Shown piece after piece: positions 38,621-48,807 of a stretch of DNA of 64,000 bases. Each line of letters starts with the position of its first letter. Positions within the stretch are counted from its first letter, which is position 1. The notes beneath the pieces were generated by a model. The model made no database searches and had not been told where the DNA came from. It saw only the letters and a list, made by a program, of their open reading frames with translations. Origin of the DNA: Variovorax ginsengisoli (GTDB taxonomy: Bacteria > Pseudomonadota > Gammaproteobacteria > Burkholderiales > Burkholderiaceae_C); NCBI RefSeq assembly GCF_030486595.1, contig NZ_JAUJZH010000005.1, positions 1 to 64,000 of the forward strand. Direction: 5' to 3'. The position numbers and the translations under genes are program-made.

Positions 38621-38952
38621 CGGCTGTTTTTTCGTTGGCTTTGGAGGGGGCGCCCGGCATGCGGTGCGGGCCGAGCGACCCCACTGCGCCGGCCCTTCGG
38701 GCTTCCTTGCGGTGCTCGCTTCAGGCGGGGTCCGCGCAAACTCGCTGCGCTCAAACACGCGCGGCCCTTTTTCCGCCTGAAGCTGCGCTCCTCAGCGGCG
38801 CAGAGGGGATCGCCCGTCCCGCACCGCATGCCGGGCGCAGGGGTGTGCGAACAATCCAAACTTCTCCCACGCCGATGCAACCCCGACGTCTCAGCGGTCC
38901 AGGGCATACCGCCCGCCATCGCCGTCCCGAAACTTCAGCGTTACCCTACCGC
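38621..38952. repeat. Extragenic palindromic region
   Basis: This 332-bp gap holds no convincing gene. It contains a perfect 20-bp inverted repeat, CGCCCGGCATGCGGTGCGGG at 38651-38670 and its complement at 38818-38837. Nested inside are GCTTCAGGCGG (38718-38728) and its complement CCGCCTGAAGC (38773-38783), and shorter stems such as CTGCGC/GCGCAG. The whole could fold into one long branched hairpin. The phrase with CAAACTCGCTGCGCTCAAAC resembles a repeat I recall from Comamonadaceae genomes, but I could not verify this. It may act as a terminator or be a non-autonomous mobile element. Confidence 0.75.
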
Positions 38953-39999
38953 ATGCTCACGATCTACAACGACCGCCACGCGCTGCATCACGGCAAGCTC
39001 GAGATGTTCCGCGGCGAACTCGTGCCATGCTTCGAGGTCCCGGCCCGTGCCGACTACGTCCTGCAGGAATTGCAGCAGCGCAGGCTCGGCCCCATCGAAG
39101 AACCCTCTGCATTCGATGACGCAGCGATCGCACGCGTGCATGCGCAGCGCTACCTCGATTTCCTGTCTGGCGCATGGGATGAATGGGTCGCCCTGGACCC
39201 GGCCAACGCCACGCGCGATGCGCTGCCTTCCTATTGGCCGATCCGCACCTTCCGCTCGGACGTGCTGCCGGCGAGCTTCCCCGCGCGCATGGGCTTGTTC
39301 TCGTACGACGCCGGCACGCCGCTGACATCGGGCACCTGGACCGCGGCCCGCGCCGGCGCCTGCTGCGCGTTGACCGCCGCGGCGCGCGTGCTGCAGGGCG
39401 ATCGTGCGGCCTTCGCGCTCACGCGCCCGCCCGGTCATCATGCGGGCGTGGACTTCTTCGGCGGCTACTGCTTCCTCAACAACGCCGCCATCGCGGCGCA
39501 GTCGCTGCGCGATGCCGGCGTGGAGCGCGTCGCGGTGCTCGACATCGACTACCACCACGGCAACGGCACGCAAGCGATCTTCTACGAACGCGCCGACGTC
39601 CAGTTCACCAGCCTGCACGGCGATCCGCACACCGAGTATCCGTACTACCTCGGCTACGCCGACGAGCGCGGTGCCGGCGAGGGCCTGGGCTTCAACCACA
39701 ACCTGCCGCTGGCGCGCGGCAGCGGCTTCGCGCAGTGGCGCGAGGCGCTGGCGACGGCGCTGCGCGGCATCGCCGCATTCAAGCCGGGCGCACTGGTGGT
39801 CTCGCTCGGGCTCGACACCTTCGCGGGCGATCCGATCGCCGGCTTCACGCTCGCCACAGCCGATTACCTGCGCGTCGGCGAAGACCTCTCCCGGGCCGGC
39901 CTGCCGACCGTGTTCGTCTTCGAGGGCGGCTATGCCGTGGCCGAGGTCGGCGCCAACGCGGTCAACGTGCTCGAAGGCTTCATGCAGCAATCCGGCTGA
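38953..39999 (+). CDS. Histone deacetylase-like acetylpolyamine amidohydrolase
   Basis: A 348-residue zinc hydrolase of the arginase/deacetylase fold. RPPGHHAGVDFFGGYCFLNN has the two charge-relay histidines, DIDYHHGNGTQ supplies zinc ligands, LGLDTFAGDPIAGF gives the last Asp ligand, and FEGGYAVAEVG closes the site. N-terminal HHGKLEMFRGELVPCFE resembles acetylpolyamine amidohydrolases, which deacetylate acetylputrescine or acetylcadaverine. Length fits that subgroup (about 340). The start ATG 38953 is chosen for this N-terminus; the open frame continues upstream through the palindromic region. The downstream solute receptor may or may not be functionally linked. Confidence 0.9.
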   Translation: MLTIYNDRHALHHGKLEMFRGELVPCFEVPARADYVLQELQQRRLGPIEEPSAFDDAAIARVHAQRYLDFLSGAWDEWVALDPANATRDALPSYWPIRTFRSDVLPASFPARMGLFSYDAGTPLTSGTWTAARAGACCALTAAARVLQGDRAAFALTRPPGHHAGVDFFGGYCFLNNAAIAAQSLRDAGVERVAVLDIDYHHGNGTQAIFYERADVQFTSLHGDPHTEYPYYLGYADERGAGEGLGFNHNLPLARGSGFAQWREALATALRGIAAFKPGALVVSLGLDTFAGDPIAGFTLATADYLRVGEDLSRAGLPTVFVFEGGYAVAEVGANAVNVLEGFMQQSG

Positions 40000-40093
40000 C
40001 GCGGTGGCGACGCCACCCGGGGACATACCCGCTTGCCCCCTGAATGGCCCTGCGGCCCAATGCTGCCTTTCGAATCCGTTGCGGAGTTGCCCC

Positions 40094-41050
40094 ATGTTTC
40101 GTCGTTCCCTCCTGTGCGCCGCGCTGCTCGGCGTCGCCGCCACTGCGGTCCACGCGCAGACCTTCCCGACCCGGCCAATCAAGCTGGTGATCGCCTTCCC
40201 GGCCGGCGGCCCGACCGACATCACGATGCGGCAGCTGGCCGACAACGCGTCCAAGATCCTCGGCCAGCCGATCGTGGTCGACAACAAGCCGGGTGCCGGC
40301 GGGACGCTGCCGGCGCAGGCGCTGCAGACCGCGCCGCCCGACGGCTACACCATCGGCCAGATTCCGCTCGGCGTGTTCCGCCTGCCCTACACGACCAAGA
40401 TCAACTGGGACCCGGTCAAGGACATCAGCTACGTCATCAACGTCACCGGCTACGCCTTCGGCATCGCGGTGCCGGGCGACAGCCCGTTCAAGACCTGGAA
40501 TGATTTCGTCGCCTACGCCAAGGCCAATCCAGGCAAGCTCACCTACGGCTCGACCGGCAATCTCACCAGTCCGCACCTGACGACCGAACTCATCGCCCAG
40601 CAGCTCGGCATCCAGCTGCAGCACGTGCCCTACAAAGGCAGCGCCGACCTGGCGCAGGCGGTGCTCGGCAACCACCTGATGGCGATCGCCGATTCGACCG
40701 GCTTCGCGCCACTGGTCGAGTCGGGCAAGCTGCGCGTGCTCAATACCTGGGGCGAGAAGCGGCTGGCCAAGTTCCCGGACGCGCCGACCTTGAAGGAACT
40801 CGGACTCGACATCGTGCAGAACTCGCCCTTCGGCATCGGGGCGCCCAAGGGCACGCCGCCCGAGGTCGTGAAGAAGCTGCACGACGCCTTCAAGCAGGCC
40901 ATGGAAGAGCCCAGCTACCTGGCCGCGCTCGGACGCTACGACATGCTGCCGATCTACATGAGCTCGGCCGACTACACGAAGTTCGCGCAGACCACCTTCA
41001 CCCGCGAGAAGGCGCTGATCGAGAAGCTGGGGCTGGCCAAGCCGCAGTGA
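40094..41050 (+). CDS. Bug/TctC-family tripartite tricarboxylate receptor protein
   Basis: A 318-residue periplasmic binding protein with signal peptide (RRSLLCAALLGVAATAVHA, cleavage before QTFPTRP). The mature part matches the Bug family: PIKLVIAFPAGGPTDITMR, VVDNKPGAGGTLPAQALQ, YGSTGNLTSPHLTTELI and VPYKGSADLAQAVLG. These bind carboxylates or amides for tripartite (TctABC) transporters, but many betaproteobacterial copies are orphans. No TctA/TctB genes are next to it, so it is likely an orphan; the ligand is unknown. Confidence 0.92.
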   Translation: MFRRSLLCAALLGVAATAVHAQTFPTRPIKLVIAFPAGGPTDITMRQLADNASKILGQPIVVDNKPGAGGTLPAQALQTAPPDGYTIGQIPLGVFRLPYTTKINWDPVKDISYVINVTGYAFGIAVPGDSPFKTWNDFVAYAKANPGKLTYGSTGNLTSPHLTTELIAQQLGIQLQHVPYKGSADLAQAVLGNHLMAIADSTGFAPLVESGKLRVLNTWGEKRLAKFPDAPTLKELGLDIVQNSPFGIGAPKGTPPEVVKKLHDAFKQAMEEPSYLAALGRYDMLPIYMSSADYTKFAQTTFTREKALIEKLGLAKPQ

Positions 41051-41056
41051 GCGGGG

Positions 41057-41899
41057 CTATCCGAGCTCGAAGCTCGTGAGCCCATGGACCCGCTGCAGCT
41101 CGCAGGGCGGTGCGGCGCCGGCGTACATGCGGGCGGTCTCGAAGACGCTGCGCATCCCTTCGGCCCGCGCCATCGCCACCGCGTCGGCGTTCGGCAGCGG
41201 GACGTCGAGGTAGACCACGTCACCGGCCGGCACCGCCGCACTCAATGCGGCGAACAGCGCGCGTGCCACCTGCGGGTCGTCGGCCAGCAGCGGCGCGATC
41301 TTGTGGCCTTCGCGACAGCGGCGGACCAGCCCCCAGCCGGCGAGCCGCCCGTCCTCGAGCCAGGCCAGGCCGGTCGCATCGGGCAGGCCGACCCAGGCGC
41401 GCAGAAAGGCGTCGCGCGGTGCCGGGAACACGCGGCGATCGTCGGCCGCCAGCAAGCGGGGGTCGACAGTGGCCAGGGGGACGATCTGCGGCGGCACACT
41501 GCCGCCCCCTCGGGCAACGCCGGCAAAGCGGGCGTTCTTCCAGGCCAGCGCAAAACCGCTGCGGCGATAGTTGTCCTGCTGGGCCGGAACGCCATCCAGT
41601 CCCACCACATGGCCGGCCAGCCGCGCCATGCCGGCACGCCAGAGCCTGAGCCCGACACCCTTGCCGCGCTAGGCCGGCGCGACGATGTAGAGGCCGATGA
41701 AGCCGAAGCGGCCCGCGTACGAGACCGCGCTGATGCAGCCGATTGCTTCCCCGCGATGCTCGGCGACCAGGAAGCCGCCGGGGTCGGCGGCGTGAAAGCA
41801 GGCGCCATCGTGCAGGCCGGGGTTCCAGCCTTCGCGGGCTGCCATCTCGATCACGAGCGGCATCTCGGCGAGGCCGAGCGTTCGAATCGTCGGGTCCAT
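41057..41899 (-). pseudogene. GNAT acetyltransferase interrupted by an in-frame TAG
   Basis: A single frame of 280 codons reads as a GNAT acetyltransferase with an extra C-terminal domain, but codon 77 is TAG (bases 41669-41671). Before it is MDPTIRTLGLAEMPLVIEMA ending FGFIGLYIVAPA; directly after it comes RGKGVGLRLWRAGMARL, the acetyl-CoA-binding loop. The break therefore falls immediately before the cofactor loop. The C-terminal part (YRRSGFALAWKNARFAGVAR) resembles the YitH/HolE type. A CAG or TAC-type codon changed to TAG would explain it. It may be a recent nonsense mutation, a sequencing error, or suppressed. Confidence 0.8.
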
Positions 41900-41947
41900 T
41901 TCCGCATTCTGGACCGGCGCCGCGCCGGCTTCCTGTCCAATAGCGGC

Positions 41948-42166
41948 ATGGACACCTCGCAAGACGCGCACCGCCGCCTGACCGAACTCGAGATCAAGGC
42001 GAGCTTCACCGAAGACCTGCTGGACCAGTTGAACCTGACGATCTACCGGCAGCAGGAACAGATCGACAGCCTGCTGCGGCAGGTGGCACTGCTGCGGCAG
42101 CAAAGCCCCGAGCCCGGCACCGGCGGCGCCCGCAACCTGCGCGACGAGTTGCCGCCGCACTACTGA
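41948..42166 (+). CDS. slyX: SlyX family protein
   Basis: A 72-residue coiled-coil protein of the SlyX family: HRRLTELEIKASFTEDLLDQ, then LNLTIYRQQEQIDSLLRQVA and the proline-containing tail ending LRDELPPHY. The PPHY ending is the family hallmark. The function is unknown. ATG 41948 is used. It is divergent from the broken GNAT gene with 48 bp between starts. Confidence 0.92.
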   Translation: MDTSQDAHRRLTELEIKASFTEDLLDQLNLTIYRQQEQIDSLLRQVALLRQQSPEPGTGGARNLRDELPPHY

Positions 42167-42253
42167 AGACCTTTTTCACGCTTCCGCCGGTCATGCGCGT
42201 TCACTGTTTGGTACTCATTGATACACAATCAGATCAGTACTTAAGGAGTAGAT

Positions 42254-43111
42254 ATGCGGCATCCAGAGCGTCGGGGGAGGCGGGCGATCGAGGCTGCGGC
42301 GGTGGCCGCGCTGATGCTGGGGGCGGGTGGCGCCGCCGCCCAGGCCGCTGATGCGCCGCCCTCAGCCGCGGCGCCGGCAGCCGACGGCACGGACGTCGTG
42401 GTCCACCCCTGGGTGGTGCCGCCGCCGAACTGGTCGCCCGAGGCCTACTTCACCAACCTGAAGGACGGCGCGACCACGGAGGCGCCGTTCGTCGCCCGCT
42501 TCGGCCTCTCCATGCGGGGCATCGTGCCGGCCGGCAAGACCGCGGGCTCGGCCGGCCATCACCACCTGCTGATCGATCAGCCGCTGCCGCTCGATTTCAC
42601 CAAGCCGCTGCCCTTCACCGAGCACTACATCCACTTCGGCAAGGGCCAGATGGAGACCGTGGTCGACCTGCCGCCGGGCACCTACACGATGCGGCTGGTG
42701 CTGGCCGACCAGGGGCACATCCCGTATTTCGTCTACAGCAAGCCGCTCAAGTTCACGGTCAGCAAGCAGAACAAGGGCGTCACGCCGGCCAGCCTGCTGG
42801 GGACGCCGCGCGTCGAGTTGCTGAGCCCGGCCGACCGCAGCACGGTGCAATTGCCGCTGCGGGTGCAGTTCCATGCCAGCGGCCTGAATGTCTCGAATGC
42901 CGCCCCCAAGGTGCCCGACACCGGGCACTTCCGGCTGGTGCTCGAACGCCCAGGGCAGAAGGCCGAGATCATCGAGCTGGAGGGCGGGCAGACCGAGCTG
43001 TGGCTCAATCCGCCCAAGGGCAGCTACAACGCGCGGCTCGAACTGATGAGCAACACCGCGGCCGGCAACGTGGTCGCGCGGGCCAGGCCGGTCGCCTTCA
43101 ACGTGCCCTGA
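42254..43111 (+). CDS. DUF4399 exported protein
   Basis: A 285-residue secreted protein. The signal peptide covers about residues 1-31 (hydrophobic [17 protein letters not shown]). The mature protein carries the DUF4399 motif: [40 protein letters not shown] and [15 protein letters not shown]. Function unknown; the His-rich block may bind metal. The second half repeats a similar beta-sandwich theme ([18 protein letters not shown]). AAGGAG precedes the ATG at ideal distance. The upstream 87 bp are notably AT-rich and probably hold the promoter. Its last 14 bases overlap the convergent HAD gene. Confidence 0.85.
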   Translation: MRHPERRGRRAIEAAAVAALMLGAGGAAAQAADAPPSAAAPAADGTDVVVHPWVVPPPNWSPEAYFTNLKDGATTEAPFVARFGLSMRGIVPAGKTAGSAGHHHLLIDQPLPLDFTKPLPFTEHYIHFGKGQMETVVDLPPGTYTMRLVLADQGHIPYFVYSKPLKFTVSKQNKGVTPASLLGTPRVELLSPADRSTVQLPLRVQFHASGLNVSNAAPKVPDTGHFRLVLERPGQKAEIIELEGGQTELWLNPPKGSYNARLELMSNTAAGNVVARARPVAFNVP

Positions 43112-43886
43112 GCACCGCCGCCGCCGCTTCGGCGAAGCCGGCGCCGCGCTCCCGGCTGGCGACATAGCGCGGCAGGTGCGACAGCGCGGCCTCGAAGCGG
43201 CGAACGTTCGCGACGCCGATGCTGTTGTCGAAGTGCTGGAACATCAGCGCATCGTTGGTCGAATCGCCGACGTAGGCCCAGCGCGGCATCTCGTCGTCGA
43301 GCCGGCGGCCCCACAGCTCGCGCACAATCCAGCGCGCGCCTTCGAGCTTGTTGTGGCTGCCGTACCAGCCGTTGACGTGGATGCTGCTGACGGTCGCGTG
43401 CATGCCCTCGCTCTGCATCAGTGCCACCACGGCGGCGATCTGCGCATCGCCGAGCTGCGTGAACTCGCTGTGGTCGATCGCGATGTCGCATTCGCGGCCG
43501 GCCGAGTCGGCGGCGCGCCGGGCACCCGGGATCTCGCGCTCGATGCGGCCGAGCACGGACTGCATGCGGGCGAAGTTGCGTTCGCGCGTGGGCGCGTCCT
43601 GCTGGTAGCGCTTCTCGAGGCCGCCGCCGGGCAGCGGCAGCAGGGCGACGGCGCCGTTCTCGGCCACGATCGCGTCCACCGGCCAGACGTTCGCGAAGGG
43701 CTCGCTCCAGCCCACCGGGCGGCCGGTGATCGCCACCCTGTGCAAGCCGGCCGTGCGCAGGTCGGCCAGCGCCGCCAGCGCATCGGCGCTGATCGCGCCC
43801 TCGGTGGTCAGCGTGTCGTCGATGTCGGTGAAGACGCCGACCAGCGCCCGCCGCGCCGCCAGCGGCCACTCGCCAAGGGGAATCAT
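43098..43886 (-). CDS. HAD family IIB phosphatase (mannosyl-3-phosphoglycerate phosphatase-like)
   Basis: A 262-residue HAD hydrolase with motif [13 protein letters not shown], motif [12 protein letters not shown], and motif [19 protein letters not shown], plus the C2B cap holding [20 protein letters not shown]. This layout is shared by Cof-type and mannosyl-3-phosphoglycerate phosphatases; the substrate is probably a phosphorylated sugar but is not known. Its start shares one base with the prfC stop (TGATG), so it is translationally coupled to release factor 3. The end overlaps the convergent DUF4399 gene. Confidence 0.85.
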   Translation of the reverse strand: MIPLGEWPLAARRALVGVFTDIDDTLTTEGAISADALAALADLRTAGLHRVAITGRPVGWSEPFANVWPVDAIVAENGAVALLPLPGGGLEKRYQQDAPTRERNFARMQSVLGRIEREIPGARRAADSAGRECDIAIDHSEFTQLGDAQIAAVVALMQSEGMHATVSSIHVNGWYGSHNKLEGARWIVRELWGRRLDDEMPRWAYVGDSTNDALMFQHFDNSIGVANVRRFEAALSHLPRYVASRERGAGFAEAAAAVLRAR

Positions 43887-45514
43887 CAGGAGGCGGTCTG
43901 CAGCGCCAGGCCGGCGTGCTCGCGCAGCGGGTGGAAGTGGATCTTCGGGAAGCGCTCCTGTGCCAGCCGGACGTCGTAGGGCGAGGTGCACAGGTAGGCC
44001 AGCGTGTTGGCCGCGTCGAGCGCCATGCGCTGCGGGTAGGCATCGACGAAGGCGCGCAATTCGGCCGGCGTGTCGGCCGTGATCCAGCGCGCGCCGGTGT
44101 ACTGGCAGCCCTCGAGCCGGATGTCGGCGTCGTATTCGGTCTTCAGGCGGTGCTGCACCACTTCGAACTGCAGCTGCCCGACCGCGCCGAGCAGCATCGG
44201 GCCGCCGATTTCGGGCCGGAACACCTGGATCGCGCCTTCCTCGCCGAGCTGCGCCAGGCCCTGCTGCAGCTGCTTGGTCCGCAGCGGGTTCTTCAGGATC
44301 ACGGTCATGAAGAGCTCGGGCGCGAAGAAGGGCAGGCCGGTGAACTGCAGCGAGGCGCCGTCCGTGATGGTGTCGCCCAGCTGCACGCCGCCATGGGTCG
44401 TGAAGCCGACGATGTCGCCGGCGTAGGCTTCCTCGACCGCTTCGCGGCGCTGGCTCATGAAGGTCACGACGCTGGTCGGGCGCAGTTCCTTGGCGGTGCG
44501 CTGCACGCGCAGCTTCATGCCCGGCGTGTAGCGGCCGGAGGCCATGCGCACGAAGGCGATGCGGTCGCGGTGGTTGGCGTCCATGTTGGCCTGCACCTTG
44601 AAGACCACGCCAGCGAAATCCTTGTCCTCGGGCTGGATCTCCTTCACCACCGGCTGGCGGTTGACCATCGTGGTGCTGGTGCGCGACTGCGGCTGCGGCG
44701 CCAGGTCGACCAGCGCATCGAGCACTTCCATGACGCCGAAGTTGTTGACGCCCGAGCCGAAGAACACCGGCGTCTGCTTGCCGGCCAGGAAGGCCTCGCG
44801 GTCCCAGCTCGGCGAGGCGCCGGTGGCGAGCTCCATGCTTTCCATCGCGTGGTCGAACTCGCGGCCGAAGCGCTTGTGGAGCGCCTCGCGGTCGGTCAGG
44901 GGAATGGTCTCGAAGTCCTGCGGCAGCTTTTCCTGGCCCGACTCGAACACCGTCATCGCCTGCGTGCGCAGGTTGATGATGCCGCCGAAGGTCTTGCCCT
45001 GGCCCACCGGCCAGGTCATCGGCACGCAGGGCATGCCGAGCTCGCGCTCGATCTCGTCGAGCAGTTCGAGCGGCTCGCGCACCTCGCGGTCCATCTTGTT
45101 GACGAAGGTGATGATCGGCGTGTCGCGCTGGCGGCAGACCTCGATCAGCCGGCGGGTCTGGGCTTCGACGCCGTTGGCGGCGTCGATCACCATCAGTGCC
45201 GAGTCGACCGCGGTCAGCACGCGGTAGGTGTCTTCGGAGAAGTCCTTGTGGCCGGGCGTGTCGAGCAGGTTGATGACGTGGTCGCGATAGACCATCTGCA
45301 TCACCGACGAGGCCACCGAGATGCCGCGCTGCTTCTCGATCTCCATCCAGTCGGACGTCGCATGGCGCGAGGCCTTGCGGGCCTTGACCGAGCCGGCGAT
45401 CTGGATCGCGCCCGAGAACAGCAGCAGCTTCTCGGTCAGCGTGGTCTTGCCGGCGTCCGGGTGGGAAATGATCGCGAAGGTGCGGCGGCGTTTGGTTTCG
45501 GAGGCGAAGGTCAT
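43886..45514 (-). CDS. prfC: Peptide chain release factor 3
   Basis: A 542-residue translational GTPase that recycles RF1/RF2 from the ribosome. G1 is SHPDAGKTTLTEKLL, switch I surrounds KQRGISVASSVMQM, G3 is LLDTPGHKDFSEDTYRVL, and G4 is TFVNKMDREVREPLELLDEI. Length (542) and the C-terminal domains (RTAKELRPTSVVTFMSQRRE) fit RF3 rather than EF-G. Start ATG 45514 lies directly after an upstream 62-bp gap. The downstream HAD gene is coupled to its stop. Confidence 0.97.
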   Translation of the reverse strand: MTFASETKRRRTFAIISHPDAGKTTLTEKLLLFSGAIQIAGSVKARKASRHATSDWMEIEKQRGISVASSVMQMVYRDHVINLLDTPGHKDFSEDTYRVLTAVDSALMVIDAANGVEAQTRRLIEVCRQRDTPIITFVNKMDREVREPLELLDEIERELGMPCVPMTWPVGQGKTFGGIINLRTQAMTVFESGQEKLPQDFETIPLTDREALHKRFGREFDHAMESMELATGASPSWDREAFLAGKQTPVFFGSGVNNFGVMEVLDALVDLAPQPQSRTSTTMVNRQPVVKEIQPEDKDFAGVVFKVQANMDANHRDRIAFVRMASGRYTPGMKLRVQRTAKELRPTSVVTFMSQRREAVEEAYAGDIVGFTTHGGVQLGDTITDGASLQFTGLPFFAPELFMTVILKNPLRTKQLQQGLAQLGEEGAIQVFRPEIGGPMLLGAVGQLQFEVVQHRLKTEYDADIRLEGCQYTGARWITADTPAELRAFVDAYPQRMALDAANTLAYLCTSPYDVRLAQERFPKIHFHPLREHAGLALQTAS

Positions 45515-45576
45515 AGTGAACGCGGTGCGCGCTCACGGGCGCGGTCTGCTGAAGGCAAAGCCCGCAATTTTACCGT

Positions 45577-46221
45577 TCACATCGGCGGCGTGAAGCCGTT
45601 GCGGCCCACCAGCATGCTGGAGGCGGTGGGCTTGCCGTCCTTCAGCTGCGCCGTGACGACGACTTTCGCGCCCTGCACCACCAGCGCCTGCTGGTCGTCC
45701 TGGGCCGGCTTGAAGGTGACGATGGGCGTGCCGCGGGGCACGATCACGGTCTTCTCGCCGTCCTTGTAGCGCAGCACCAGCTTGCGGCCGCCCGGTACCG
45801 AGGACGGTGCGGCGGCGAGGGCCGAGACGGTGGCGTTGGTCATCGTGCCGTTGGGCATGTAGTCCCAGGGCCGGAAACCCTCGCCGGTGCCGCGCATGGC
45901 CTCCGGAAAGACCAGCACCTCGACCGCGCGCTGGGTGCCGTCGGGCTGGGGCAGCGAGCCGGCGCCGACGAAACTGTTGGGCTTGATCGCGCCCAGCGTG
46001 ACCGGCAGTACCTCGACGACCCGCAGGTCGGGCGGACGCACCATCGTGACGACTTCGCCGCTGCGGTCCTTGACGGTCAGCGAGGTGGCGTCGACATGGG
46101 CGATCACGCCGCGCACGCGCACCGGGGGCTGGGCCGCGCCCCCCTGGGCCCAGGCCGAGGCGGACAGAACGGCCGCTGCGGCGGCTGCAAGTGACAGGGC
46201 GAGGACCTTGGCTTTGGACAT
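45577..46221 (-). CDS. Periplasmic protein with DUF5666-like beta domain
   Basis: A 214-residue exported protein. The signal peptide is clear ([17 protein letters not shown], cleaved after AWA). The mature part begins [20 protein letters not shown], the pattern of an OB-like/DUF5666 fold. It continues [19 protein letters not shown] and [19 protein letters not shown], ending with [12 protein letters not shown]. No enzymatic motif is visible; the role is unknown. It is on the minus strand, 62 bp before prfC, and could be co-transcribed. The start is 228 bp from the divergent ahcY start. Confidence 0.7.
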   Translation of the reverse strand: MSKAKVLALSLAAAAAAVLSASAWAQGGAAQPPVRVRGVIAHVDATSLTVKDRSGEVVTMVRPPDLRVVEVLPVTLGAIKPNSFVGAGSLPQPDGTQRAVEVLVFPEAMRGTGEGFRPWDYMPNGTMTNATVSALAAAPSSVPGGRKLVLRYKDGEKTVIVPRGTPIVTFKPAQDDQQALVVQGAKVVVTAQLKDGKPTASSMLVGRNGFTPPM

Positions 46222-46316
46222 GGCGGAATTCGGTGCGGCAGTGGAGGGGAAACGCAGTCTAGGCCGATCCGGCGCGCCTTGCTGGCGGCGGTCCGGCGGC
46301 TGGCGTTAAAATGCGC

Positions 46317-46385
46317 CGTTCCGAGGAGCGTTGCAGCGCCGTCAGGCGTGAGGCTCGGACCATCATCGCAACCACGCTCACCCGC
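46317..46385 (+). ncRNA. SAH riboswitch
   Basis: The ahcY leader carries the S-adenosylhomocysteine aptamer layout. CCGAG (46321-46325) pairs with CTCGG (46354-46358). The long-range pseudoknot is formed by GAGCG-TTGC (46326-46334) and GCAA...CGCTC (46368-46379). This class is known from beta- and gammaproteobacteria upstream of ahcY and metF. A competing hairpin overlaps the 3' strand of the pseudoknot (see next entry), so SAH binding should raise expression. Confidence 0.9.
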
Positions 46386-46400
46386 TGTTCTCGCGGTGAG
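46377..46400 (+). promoter_or_regulatory. Competing hairpin of the SAH riboswitch (expression platform)
   Basis: CTCAC-C-CGC (46377-46385) and GCG-GTGAG (46393-46400) form an eight-pair hairpin with one bulged C. Its 5' arm shares CTC (46377-46379) with the CGCTC strand needed for the aptamer pseudoknot, so the two structures are mutually exclusive. This is the arrangement of an ON switch. It lies 49 bp before the ahcY start. Confidence 0.6.
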
Positions 46401-46449
46401 TCCGTTCCCCGAATGCAGTGGCCACTGTCAAACCCGCTTTGGAGCCCAC

Positions 46450-47889
<1,440 letters not shown>

Positions 47890-47924
47890 ATATGGCCCCC
47901 ACGCTCCTCACTTTGGGTGTCGCT

Positions 47925-47961
47925 GCCCCCCGAGGGGGCCGCAGGCCGCCTTGGGGCGGCC
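47925..47961 (+). repeat. Double hairpin between ahcY and tlyA
   Basis: Two strong stems lie in tandem: GCCCCC-CGA-GGGGGC (47925-47939) and GGCCGCC (47944-47950) with GGCGGCC (47955-47961). They follow the ahcY stop and precede the tlyA start. I recall similar CCCCCCGAGGGGG blocks between genes in Comamonadaceae. They could attenuate or protect the transcript between the two genes; no T run follows. Confidence 0.55.
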
Positions 47962-47985
47962 CGGCGCCGGCCTGAGGCTCACGCC

Positions 47986-48807
47986 TTGCGTGCCGATCAG
48001 TTGCTCGTCGAACGCGGCCTGGCCGCTTCGCGTTCGCAGGCGGTTCGCCTGATCGCCGGCGGCTTGCGCTGGCGTGATGGCGCCGACTGGCGCGTCGTGG
48101 GCAAGAACCGCGACGAAATCCCCGAAGCGGCCGAGCTCGAACTGCTCGACGCCGCCGAGGCCCGCTACGTGTCGCGCGGCGGCCTCAAGCTGGAGGGCGC
48201 GCTGGCCGCCACCGGCATCGACCCGACGGGCCGGCGTTGTCTCGACGTCGGCCAGTCGACCGGCGGCTTCACCGACTGCCTGCTGCAGCGCGGTGCTGCG
48301 CATGTGGTCGGCGTCGACGTCGGCCATGGTCAGCTGCATGCCCGCATCCGCGAAGATGCGCGCGTGACCGCGGTCGAGGGCGTCAATGCGCGCACCCTGA
48401 CGGCCGAGGCCTGGGCCGCCGAATCCGAGGACGACGAGGACGACGAGGCGCCGGTCGGCGACAGCTTCGGCCTGATCGTCGGCGACCTGTCCTTCATCTC
48501 GCAGACGCTGGTGCTGCCCGCGCTGGTGCCGCTGCTGGCGCCCGGCGGCGACCTGCTGATGCTGGTCAAGCCGCAGTTCGAGCTGCAGCCGGGCCAGGTC
48601 GGCAAGGGCGGCATCGTGCGCGACCCGGCGCTCTACGCGCTGGTCGAGCAACGCCTGCGCGACAGCTGCGCGGCGCTCGGGCTGCGCGTCGTGCGCTGGC
48701 TCGACAGCCCGATCGAGGGCGGCGACGGCAACCGCGAATTCTTCATCCATGCTGTTCCTGCGGACGGCCAACCAGGAGCCGGCCGTGCGCCTTCCGCTGA
48801 GCTTTGA
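47986..48807 (+). CDS. tlyA: TlyA family rRNA 2'-O-methyltransferase (hemolysin A family)
   Basis: A 273-residue protein with an N-terminal S4 RNA-binding domain (ADQLLVERGLAASRSQAVRL) and an FtsJ-type SAM methyltransferase domain (CLDVGQSTGGFTDCLLQRG, IVGDLSFISQTLVLPAL, LLMLVKPQFELQPGQVG). TlyA methylates ribosomal RNA at a 2'-hydroxyl and affects capreomycin sensitivity in some species. An acidic insert ESEDDEDDEAP sits near the middle. TTG 47986 is preferred as start: TGAGG precedes it by eight bases and the S4 domain begins here. Earlier in-frame codons lie inside the hairpin repeat. Confidence 0.87.
   Translation: MRADQLLVERGLAASRSQAVRLIAGGLRWRDGADWRVVGKNRDEIPEAAELELLDAAEARYVSRGGLKLEGALAATGIDPTGRRCLDVGQSTGGFTDCLLQRGAAHVVGVDVGHGQLHARIREDARVTAVEGVNARTLTAEAWAAESEDDEDDEAPVGDSFGLIVGDLSFISQTLVLPALVPLLAPGGDLLMLVKPQFELQPGQVGKGGIVRDPALYALVEQRLRDSCAALGLRVVRWLDSPIEGGDGNREFFIHAVPADGQPGAGRAPSAEL

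Noticed and set aside
32702..38758. Uninterrupted minus-strand frame of about 2,000 codons opposite uvrA
   Set aside because: It is an effect of GC-rich codon bias in the real gene: the amino acids are Arg/His/Val/Ala-rich with no domain, while the plus strand has four complete ABC modules.
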